From contig JBBSLT010000013.1 in the NCBI GenBank assembly GCA_038233555.1, forward strand, positions 1-31,145: a DNA stretch of 31,145 bases, given 5' to 3'. Within the stretch, counting starts at the first letter, position 1. Each line of letters starts with the position of its first letter. Source of the stretch: JADDRA01 sp038233555 (GTDB lineage: Bacteria > Actinomycetota > Acidimicrobiia > Acidimicrobiales > CADCSY01). The translations under genes were made by a program, and so were the position numbers. A model generated the notes under the pieces. It was not told where the DNA came from and did no database searches. It saw only the letters and a list, made by a program, of their open reading frames with translations. This document shows positions 15,504 through 21,930 of this stretch, piece by piece.

Positions 15504-16066
15504 GCGAGAGCTTGTTCGTCGACGTCGCCTTCTGGCTGTTCGGGGGTGGCAGCGTGGTCGCCGCCTGGCTGGTGTTCCGCACCGACTCCATGGTGCGCGC
15601 CGCCTACTGGCTGCTCGCCTCCTTCGCGGGCGTGGGCGTCGTCATGGTGGTGCTCAACGCCCGCTTCCTGGGCCTGGTCCTCGTCCTGATGATGGCCGGG
15701 GAGATGACGATCATGGCCGTGTTCATGGTGATGTTCATGATGAACCCGGCTGGCCTCAACCCCATGACCATGGTGCACCAACACCGCCAGGCCAAGATCG
15801 CCGGCGTCGTGGCCTTCGCCGGGTTGGCCCTGGTGGGGGTGGTGGCCGAGTTCCCCGACCGGCCCGCCGACCCCGAGGGTGAGGCGACCGCCGAGCTCGG
15901 ACGCGAGCTGCTGGGCGACTCGATGCTCATCTTCGAGACGGCGGGGGTGACGCTCCTGGCCACCATGATCGGATCGATCGCCATCGCCAGCAAGCGGGGC
16001 CGCTTCGGCGACGCCGAGGACGGGTCGGCTCCGCCCCCGCTGGACCCACAGGGTGACCACTCATGA
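15500..16066 (+). CDS. nuoJ: Complex I-like subunit NuoJ
   Basis: A 188-residue membrane protein with about five helices and a charged C-terminal tail, in the usual place between nuoH and nuoK. Helix 3 reads MAGEMTIMAVFMVMFMMNP (65-83), which aligns with the standard Y.GAI.VLFLFV.MM block. Glutamate E68 replaces the usual alanine of GAI, and the tyrosine two residues before the glycine is methionine. That helix normally changes shape during complex I turnover, so an acidic residue there is noteworthy. The GTG start at 15500 overlaps the nuoH stop (GTGA), and the stop overlaps the nuoK ATG. The call rests on position plus the helix 3 pattern. Confidence 0.85.
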   Translation: MSESLFVDVAFWLFGGGSVVAAWLVFRTDSMVRAAYWLLASFAGVGVVMVVLNARFLGLVLVLMMAGEMTIMAVFMVMFMMNPAGLNPMTMVHQHRQAKIAGVVAFAGLALVGVVAEFPDRPADPEGEATAELGRELLGDSMLIFETAGVTLLATMIGSIAIASKRGRFGDAEDGSAPPPLDPQGDHS

Positions 16067-16368
16067 ACCTCTCCGCCCTGCTCGTGGTCAGCGCCGCCCT
16101 CTTCGGCATCGGGGTCTACGGCGCCCTGTCGCAGCAGACCTTCGTCATGATCATGATGGGCCTCGAGCTCATGCTCAACGGGGCCATGCTTGCGGCCGTG
16201 GCCTTCTGGGCCATGAGCGCCGGCGGTGCCCCGAAGGGCCAGCTCCTCACCGTGATCGTCATGGCCGTCATGGCCGTGGAAGCCGCCCTCGGCTTCGCCC
16301 TGGTGATCGGGATCTACCGCATCCGCAAGGCCGACATGACCGAGAAGCTGAAGCGACTCCGCGGATGA
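16063..16368 (+). CDS. nuoK: Complex I-like subunit NuoK
   Basis: A 101-residue, three-helix protein of normal NuoK/ND4L length, related to MrpC of Na+/H+ antiporters. The two intramembrane glutamates of the family are kept: E35 in MMGLELMLNGAML and E73 in MAVEAALGFALVIGIYR, matching E. coli E36 and E72, which carry the lateral proton path. ATG at 16063 overlaps the nuoJ stop. The C-terminus is basic (RIRKADMTEKLKRLRG), as usual. Unlike its neighbours, this subunit looks fully conventional. It is followed by a 271-bp gap rich in hairpins before nuoL. Confidence 0.93.
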   Translation: MNLSALLVVSAALFGIGVYGALSQQTFVMIMMGLELMLNGAMLAAVAFWAMSAGGAPKGQLLTVIVMAVMAVEAALGFALVIGIYRIRKADMTEKLKRLRG

Positions 16369-16639
16369 CTCCGCTCTTCGGTCTCACTCGTTCGCTTCGC
16401 TCTCTCCGTTCGACCGAGCTGGTTGGGCTCCGACCGGCGGCGGAGCCACCGGTCGGAGCGCTGAACACTCTCTGGCGAGCTTCGCTCGCTGGGCCGGCAT
16501 CCAGTGTCGGGCCGCCTTCGGCGGGGGTCGTGGCCGCCGGCTGCCTGCCTGCCTGCTCCACGCCCCTTCCGTTCTTTGTCGCGTTTCCCACCGCGAGTGT
16601 GCAGAAGGCGACAAAGAACGAGGGGGGAGGGAGGTCGGC
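16369..16639. other. nuoK-nuoL spacer packed with inverted repeats
   Basis: These 271 bp contain no convincing gene, although the rest of the operon is tightly packed. Four short inverted repeats precede a larger one (listed separately). CTCCGACCGG (16428-16437) pairs with CCGGTCGGAG (16449-16458). GCGAGC-TTC-GCTCGC is at 16475-16489. CCGCC-TTC-GGCGG is at 16512-16524. A repeated GCCT run lies near 16540-16556. The transcript would fold strongly here. Options are an RNA processing or stability site that sets different levels of the downstream nuoLMN genes, or accumulated palindromic repeats. No T-tract marks a classical terminator. Confidence 0.6.
16571..16619. repeat. 12-bp inverted repeat hairpin (49 bp) before nuoL
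   Basis: GTTCTTTGTCGC (16571-16582) is perfectly complementary to GCGACAAAGAAC (16608-16619) across a 25-nt loop. Flanking C-rich (16561-16570) and G-rich (16620-16632) runs could lengthen the stem. It ends 20 bp before the nuoL start codon, and the nuoL Shine-Dalgarno GGGAGG follows directly. It may be a dispersed palindromic repeat or a structure that affects nuoL translation. Confidence 0.75.
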
Positions 16640-18598
16640 GTGACCGGCTGGCTCTTGCTGATCGTTCCCCTTGTGGCTGCTGGGCTGGTGCTCGGGGCGG
16701 GGCGGAGACGGGAGCTGCTCCCGGCGGTGGCGGTGAGCGGGGCGTCGGCCACGTTGGCGGTTGGGATTTGGGCGGCGTCGACGGAGGCCACGGCGTCGTG
16801 GCGATGGGGTGAGCGCCTCGTGCTCGGCCTCGACGTGGAGGGGCTGGGTGCGGTCATGGTGGTGCTCGTCCCCGCCGTGGCGCTGCCGGTCATCGCCTAC
16901 GCCGCCGCCACCATGAGCCAGGACCGGGCGCTGGCCCGCCTGCTGGCGTTGATGCTCGCCTTCGTGGGAGCCATGCTCGTCCTCGTCGCCGCCGCCGACC
17001 TCCTGACCCTCCTGGTGGCGTGGGAGTTGGTCAGCGCCCTGTCGTGGGCGCTGATCGCCCACGACTGGCGTGACCCCGAACGACCGCCCCTGGCCCTGCA
17101 CGCCTTCCTCACCACCCGCACCGGCGACCTCGGCCTGGTGGCCGCCGCCGCTGTGGCCCTGGCTGCGCTCGGCACCGCCGACTACGACGCCCTGGGCGCC
17201 CTCACCGGCTGGCCCGCCCATGCCGTGGCCGCCGGGCTGGTGGTGGCGGCGGCGGCCAAGTCGGCCCAGCTGCCCTTCTCCCCCTGGCTGTTCTCGGCCA
17301 TGGCCGGTCCCACTCCGGTCAGTGCCCTGTTGCACTCAGCCACCATGGTGGCCGCCGGCGCTTACGTCCTGGCCCGCACCGTGCCCGAGCTCGAAGGAGC
17401 GGCGTGGATGGCCGGTGCCGTCGCCGCCCTCGGCCTGGCCACCGCCCTGACCGGCGGGGTAGTGGCCTCATTGCAGACCGACCTGAAGCGTGCCCTGGCC
17501 GCTTCCACCTCAGCCCAGTACGGGTTGATCCTGGTGGCGGTGGGAGCCGGCTCGACCGCCGCCGCCGGAGCACATCTGGTGACTCACGCCATCTTCAAGG
17601 CCCTGCTCTTCCTCGGCGCCGGGGTGGTCCTGCACGCCGCCGGGACCCTCGAACTCGGCCGCCTGCGGCTGGGTCGTGTCCTGCCCTTCACCGCCGCCAC
17701 CTTCGTGGTGGGCGCCGCCGCCCTGGCCGGCCTCCCGCCGCTCGGTGCTGCCTGGTCGAAGGAGGAGATCCTCGCCGCCGCCGCCCACAGCGGTCCGTGG
17801 CTGGCCGCCGGGGTGGTGGTGGCCTCCGGGCTCAGCGCCCTCTACACCGCCCGCTTGGCCCTCCTCGCCTTCGGCCCCGGCTCCGGCTCGGCCTCGGGCT
17901 CGTCCGCCGGCTCCGGTCCTGGTGCCGTCCTGTCGAAAGGCGGCCCCTCGGTCGTCGAGCGCACCGCCCTCGGTGTCCTCGCCGTCGCCACCGTCGCCCT
18001 CGGAGCGTTGTGGCTACCCGGTGCGGGCGAGGTGGTGGAGGCGGGCACCGCAGGCCTGCTCCAGGCCGGCGCCGCCTGGGAGCTTCCCGCCTCCCTTGCC
18101 GCCGTCGCTGCCGGCGTGGGGCTGGTGGTGATGGCCGACCGGCGCCGGCGCCTGGTCGACCTCGGCCTGGCCCCTCGCATCCGGGTGGCCGTGGCCGACT
18201 GGTTCGGGCTGGCCACTGCCGCCCGCATCCTGATCGTCGACCCCGTACTGACCCTGTCCCGGGCTCTGGCCACCTTCGACGACCAGGTGGTCGACGCCGG
18301 GGTGCGCCTCGCCGCCCGAGTCCCGCCGGCCCTCTCCCGCGCCCTGGCGTGGTGGGGAGAACGTAGCGTCGACGGGATCGTCCAGGCGGTGGCCGGTGTC
18401 ACCCTGGCCGCCGGCGTCGCCTCCCGGCGGGCCGACGAGCGCGTGGTCGACCGGGCGGTGGAGGGCCTCGCCCGAGAGACAGGGCGAGCCGGGCGCCAGA
18501 GCCGCCGGCTCCAGACCGGCCTGGCCCACCACTATTACCTGATCGCCGCCGGCGGCCTGGTCGCCCTGGTGGCGATCGCCATTCTGGGAACGAGCTGA
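16640..18598 (+). CDS. nuoL: Complex I-like antiporter subunit NuoL
   Basis: A 652-residue antiporter-like subunit with about 15 membrane helices, homologous to MrpA. Ion-path residues are kept: E129 in VAWELVSALSWALIAHDW (TM5), K207 in AAAAKSAQLPFSPWL (TM7), H232 in HSATMVAAG (TM8), K283 in LQTDLKRALAAST, H312/H316 and K320 in HLVTHAIFKALLF, and SKEEIL at 373-378. A glycine/serine-rich linker at 412-429 looks like a local expansion. The C-terminus has the NuoL-type lateral helix and the closing RRLQTGLAHHYYL motif. The GTG start at 16640 is preceded by GGGAGG. It should carry the proton-pumping function at the far end of the membrane arm. Confidence 0.95.
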   Translation: MTGWLLLIVPLVAAGLVLGAGRRRELLPAVAVSGASATLAVGIWAASTEATASWRWGERLVLGLDVEGLGAVMVVLVPAVALPVIAYAAATMSQDRALARLLALMLAFVGAMLVLVAAADLLTLLVAWELVSALSWALIAHDWRDPERPPLALHAFLTTRTGDLGLVAAAAVALAALGTADYDALGALTGWPAHAVAAGLVVAAAAKSAQLPFSPWLFSAMAGPTPVSALLHSATMVAAGAYVLARTVPELEGAAWMAGAVAALGLATALTGGVVASLQTDLKRALAASTSAQYGLILVAVGAGSTAAAGAHLVTHAIFKALLFLGAGVVLHAAGTLELGRLRLGRVLPFTAATFVVGAAALAGLPPLGAAWSKEEILAAAAHSGPWLAAGVVVASGLSALYTARLALLAFGPGSGSASGSSAGSGPGAVLSKGGPSVVERTALGVLAVATVALGALWLPGAGEVVEAGTAGLLQAGAAWELPASLAAVAAGVGLVVMADRRRRLVDLGLAPRIRVAVADWFGLATAARILIVDPVLTLSRALATFDDQVVDAGVRLAARVPPALSRALAWWGERSVDGIVQAVAGVTLAAGVASRRADERVVDRAVEGLARETGRAGRQSRRLQTGLAHHYYLIAAGGLVALVAIAILGTS

Positions 18599-18609
18599 GG
18601 AGCGAACCA

Positions 18610-20088
18610 ATGCTGAGCGCCGCCATCTTCGTCCCCATCGTCGGGGCCCTCGCCCTGTTGTTGGCGCCGGCCCTGAGCGAGCGTCGCACCCGACTGGTGG
18701 CCCTCGCCATCTCGGCCGTGCCGCTGGCCATCATGGTCGTGGCGTGGGTCCGCTTCGACGGTGGTGATGGTTTCCAGCTCGTCGAGTCGGTGCCGTGGAT
18801 CCCCACCCTGGGGGTGGGCTACAAGGTCGGCGTCGACGGCGTGTCGCTGCCGCTGGCGGCCATGTCCGCCCTGCTGTTCGTGGTGAGCATGGCCTACCCG
18901 GTCGACCTGCGAGGCCGGGCCCGCCAGTACTTCGCCGCCTTCCTGTTCCTGGAGGGCATCTCGCTGGGCGTGTTCCTGGCGCTGGACCTCTTCCTGTTCT
19001 ACGTCTTCTTCGACCTGAGCCTGGTGGGCATGTACTTCCTCATCGCCGTCTGGGGCCACGGCGATGCCCAGCGCTCAGCGTTGAAGTTCTTCCTCTACAC
19101 CCTGGCCGGATCGCTGGCCATGCTGCTCGCCATCTTGGGCCTGTACCTGGCCTCGGAGCCCCGCACCTTCGACATGGCCGAGCTCATCGCCCAGCAACCG
19201 CTGGCCGGAGGCGGTCTACGGGCCGCCCTGGTCTTCCTCGGCTTCGTGATCGGCCTGGGGGTCAAGACGCCCATCGTCCCGTTCCACACCTGGTTGCCGC
19301 CGGCCCACGTCGATGCCCCGGCCCCGGCCTCGACCATCCTCGCCGGCGTCCTCTTGAAGATGGGCACCTACGGCTTCGTCCGCATCCTGCTGTCGATGAT
19401 GCCCGACACCTTCCAGCGCTTCGCCCTGCCGGTGGCCATCGTGGGCGTGGTGGGGATCGTCTACGGCGCTCTCGTCGCCCTGGCCCAGACCAACCTCAAG
19501 CGGCTGATCGCCTACTCCAGCGTCAACCACATGGGCTACGTCATCCTCGGCGTGGCTGCGGCGGCGGCGGCCATGGGCGACGACCCCGACGCCGCTGCCC
19601 TGGCGCTCAGCGGGGCGACGCTGGAGATGGTGGCGCATGGCCTCATCACCGGCGCCCTGTTCCTGGTGGCCGGCTCGGTGTGGTCCCGGGCCGAGACCTA
19701 CGAGCTGGGTGAGCTCGGTGGCCTGGCCGGCCGGGCGCCGGCCATGACTGGGGTCGTCGTGGTGGCCGCCTTCGCCAGCCTCGGCCTGCCCGGGCTGGCC
19801 GGCTTCGTGGCCGAGTTCCAGGTCTTTGCCGGCACCTTCTCGGTGTACCCAGTCCTGGCCGGGCTCGGACTGCTCGGCTTGGTCGTCACCGCCGCCGTGT
19901 TCCTGCGCATGGTCCAGCGCACGTTCCTCGGCACCCTGCCCGAGCGCTGGGCGTCGTGGCCCGACCTGTCCCGCATCGAGGCCTTGGCCCTGTTGCCGCT
20001 GATCGTCCTCGTGGTGCTCATCGGGGTGGCTCCTGCCTGGGTCCTCGACGTCATCGACAGCGCCTCGGGCCCCCTGGTGGACAGGTAG
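18610..20088 (+). CDS. nuoM: Complex I-like antiporter subunit NuoM
   Basis: A 492-residue antiporter-like subunit with about 14 helices. Conserved elements are GVKTPIVPFHTWLPPAHVDAP from 217, with K219 (TM7) and H226, LLKMGTYGFVRI with K250 (TM8), and QTNLKRLIAYSSVNHMGY with K297 and H307. The TM5 glutamate that is key in E. coli NuoM (E144) is aspartate here: D135 in FYVFFDLSLVGMYFLIAVWGH. The change is conservative and may still allow protonation. ATG at 18610 follows nuoL by 11 nt, with GAGG upstream. Sequence conservation is higher than in nuoH or the B/D-like gene. Confidence 0.95.
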   Translation: MLSAAIFVPIVGALALLLAPALSERRTRLVALAISAVPLAIMVVAWVRFDGGDGFQLVESVPWIPTLGVGYKVGVDGVSLPLAAMSALLFVVSMAYPVDLRGRARQYFAAFLFLEGISLGVFLALDLFLFYVFFDLSLVGMYFLIAVWGHGDAQRSALKFFLYTLAGSLAMLLAILGLYLASEPRTFDMAELIAQQPLAGGGLRAALVFLGFVIGLGVKTPIVPFHTWLPPAHVDAPAPASTILAGVLLKMGTYGFVRILLSMMPDTFQRFALPVAIVGVVGIVYGALVALAQTNLKRLIAYSSVNHMGYVILGVAAAAAAMGDDPDAAALALSGATLEMVAHGLITGALFLVAGSVWSRAETYELGELGGLAGRAPAMTGVVVVAAFASLGLPGLAGFVAEFQVFAGTFSVYPVLAGLGLLGLVVTAAVFLRMVQRTFLGTLPERWASWPDLSRIEALALLPLIVLVVLIGVAPAWVLDVIDSASGPLVDR

Positions 20089-20101
20089 CGAGGTGGGCGG
20101 C

Positions 20102-21547
20102 ATGGACGGAGCAGGGCTGGACGCCGGTGGCATGGACATGCCGCTGGGCTCGGTGGCGCCCGAGATCGTCCTCATCGTCGGGGCAGTGGTGGTGCTGGTG
20201 TTCGCCCTGTTCGCCCCCCGCCGGTTCCAGGCCGGGGCCGCAGCGCTGGCCCTGGTCACCCTGGCCGTATCGGGATTCGCCTCGGCGGTGATGCTGGGGG
20301 GGTCGCAGTCGCTGACCTTCTTCGACACCTACGCCGCCGACGACACCGCCGTGTGGGCCAAGCTCATCGTCCTGGCCGTCACCGCCGTGACGGTCCTGTT
20401 GTCGGTGGAGTGGTTCGCCGGCGACCCCCGCCACGGCGAGTACTACACCCTCTTGTTGCTGTCCGCCCTCGGGGCGGTGGTCCTGGCCGGAGCCGCCGAC
20501 CTCATGGGGATCATCCTCGGCCTGTTGCTCTCTTCGGCCACCGGCTATGTCCTCGCCGCCTACCACCGAACCGATGCTCGCTCGGGCGAGGCGGCCATGA
20601 AGTACTACCTGCTGGGCGCCCTCACCAACGGAGCCCTGGTCTACGGCGCCGTGCTGCTGTTCGGGCTGGGGGCGACGACCACCCTGTTGGGCCTGGCCGA
20701 CGCCCTGCCCGGGTCCGACGCCACCGCCTTGGTCACCGGGACGGCCCTGGTGGTGCTGGGGCTGGCCTTCAAACTCGGGGCCGTCCCGGCCCACGCCTGG
20801 GTCCCCGATGTCGCCGACGGCGCCCCCGCCCCGGCTGCGGCCTTTCTCACCGTGGCCCCCAAGGTGGGCGCCCTCATCGCCATCGGACGCCTCGCCGTCA
20901 CCCTGCCGGAGGCCGACGTGGGCTGGCGGCCCCTGGTCGCCGTCCTCGCCGCCGCCACCATGACGCTGGGCAACCTGGCCGCCCTCCACCAGGACGACGT
21001 ACGCCGCCTGTTGGGGTGGTCGGCCGTCTCCCAAGCGGGCTACGGGCTCATGGCCGTGGTCGCCCTGGGCCGCAGCGACCTGGGGATCAGCTCGCTGCTG
21101 TACTTCCTGGCCGCCTACGCCCTGGCCAACCTGGCCGCCTTCGGGGTCGTCGTCGAGCTGCGGGGACGCACCGATCTGCGCAGCTACGCCGGCCTGGCCA
21201 GCGCCCGGCCCCTCCTCGCCGCCGTCCTGGTGATCAGCTTCCTGTCATTGGTGGGCATCCCTCCCCTGGCCGGGTTCACGGCCAAGGTGCTGCTCTTCGG
21301 GGCGGTCGTCGATGCCGGCTACACCTGGCTGGCGGTGCTGGCCGTGGTCAATACCGTGGTGTCGCTGGCCTATTACCTCCGCGTGCTGGCCCCCAGCTAC
21401 TTCGAGCCACTCGCTGCCCCGATCCCCGTGCTCGGCCGCTGGGCCCGAGCGGCCACGCTGACCTGCGGCCTGGGCGTCATCGCCCTCGGCATCGGGGCCG
21501 GGCCCTTCCTCGACGCCCTCGGCATCAGTCGGCTGCTGCCGGGATGA
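20102..21547 (+). CDS. nuoN: Complex I-like antiporter subunit NuoN, lacking the TM5 glutamate
   Basis: A 481-residue antiporter-like subunit with about 14 helices. TM7 lysine K224 (LAFKLGAVPAHAWVPDV) and TM8 lysine K254 (VAPKVGAL) are kept, as is the DDVRRLLGWSAVSQAGY block. The TM5 block normally reads LGLELLS..LYVLAA; here it is ILGLLLSSATGYVLAAYHR (138-156), so Leu142 replaces the conserved glutamate. I chose ATG at 20102 because GAGG (20090-20093) lies 8 nt upstream; the in-frame GTG at 20093 would overlap that site. It is the last nuo gene of the operon. In complex I NuoN sits next to NuoK; here its proton channel may be altered or inactive. Confidence 0.93.
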   Translation: MDGAGLDAGGMDMPLGSVAPEIVLIVGAVVVLVFALFAPRRFQAGAAALALVTLAVSGFASAVMLGGSQSLTFFDTYAADDTAVWAKLIVLAVTAVTVLLSVEWFAGDPRHGEYYTLLLLSALGAVVLAGAADLMGIILGLLLSSATGYVLAAYHRTDARSGEAAMKYYLLGALTNGALVYGAVLLFGLGATTTLLGLADALPGSDATALVTGTALVVLGLAFKLGAVPAHAWVPDVADGAPAPAAAFLTVAPKVGALIAIGRLAVTLPEADVGWRPLVAVLAAATMTLGNLAALHQDDVRRLLGWSAVSQAGYGLMAVVALGRSDLGISSLLYFLAAYALANLAAFGVVVELRGRTDLRSYAGLASARPLLAAVLVISFLSLVGIPPLAGFTAKVLLFGAVVDAGYTWLAVLAVVNTVVSLAYYLRVLAPSYFEPLAAPIPVLGRWARAATLTCGLGVIALGIGAGPFLDALGISRLLPG

Positions 21548-21633
21548 GCTCAGGCCCCCGAGGCCACGACCGAATCTCGACCTGGCGAGAGCTTCAGGAA
21601 GATCCGCTGCCGGCCCCAACCGTCGGCGAGTGA
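21544..21633 (+). CDS. Possible 29-residue peptide coupled to nuoN
   Basis: An ATG overlaps the nuoN stop (ATGA) and opens a 29-codon frame: MSSGPRGHDRISTWRELQED, then eight more residues, ending in GE. The product would be a short hydrophilic peptide with no recognisable domain. The coupling pattern is the same as for real genes in this operon, which is the only argument for it. It could equally be a chance frame. Confidence 0.25.
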   Translation: MSSGPRGHDRISTWRELQEDPLPAPTVGE

Positions 21634-21694
21634 TGTCCACGAGATGCTGCGTCGCATGTCTCCAACCGCTCGCGCACGGCCTGGTCTTCCAACG

Positions 21695-21930
21695 ATGCCG
21701 AAGACCGTCCAGGTGCGTGACATCGACGACGTCTACGAGGCGCTTCGGCGCCGTGGCTCCCAAGCTGGCTTGACCGTGCCGGAGCTGCTCCGTAGAGAGG
21801 CGACTCGCCTTGCGTCGCGTCCGACCGCAGACGAGTGGCTGGCGCGGACCGACCGCCGACCCCCGGCAGCCCTTCCCGGGGGGCGTCGCATGGCGGTAAC
21901 CCGCCCGCCCCCACTACGGTCCCGAACCGA
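21695..21930 (+). pseudogene. Remnant of a ribbon-helix-helix (FitA/VapB-type) antitoxin
   Basis: ATG 21695 opens a clear ribbon-helix-helix antitoxin N-terminus: MPKTVQVRDIDDVYEALRRR, then GSQAGLTVPELLRREATRLASRPTADEWLART. This is the usual DNA-binding strand and two helices of VapB/FitA-like antitoxins, through about residue 55. After that the frame has no stop where such proteins normally end; it reads into the glgP coding region for another 500 bases as proline/arginine-rich shadow sequence. No PIN-domain toxin follows; glgP starts instead. I infer an orphan antitoxin whose 3' end and toxin partner were lost. It might still make a DNA-binding fragment. The end coordinate is set at the glgP start for convenience. 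Confidence 0.65.

Noticed and set aside
19216..20328. Minus-strand frame (370 codons) opposite nuoM/nuoN
   Set aside because: It is opposite well-conserved membrane subunits and is a His/Asp/Gln-rich shadow frame.
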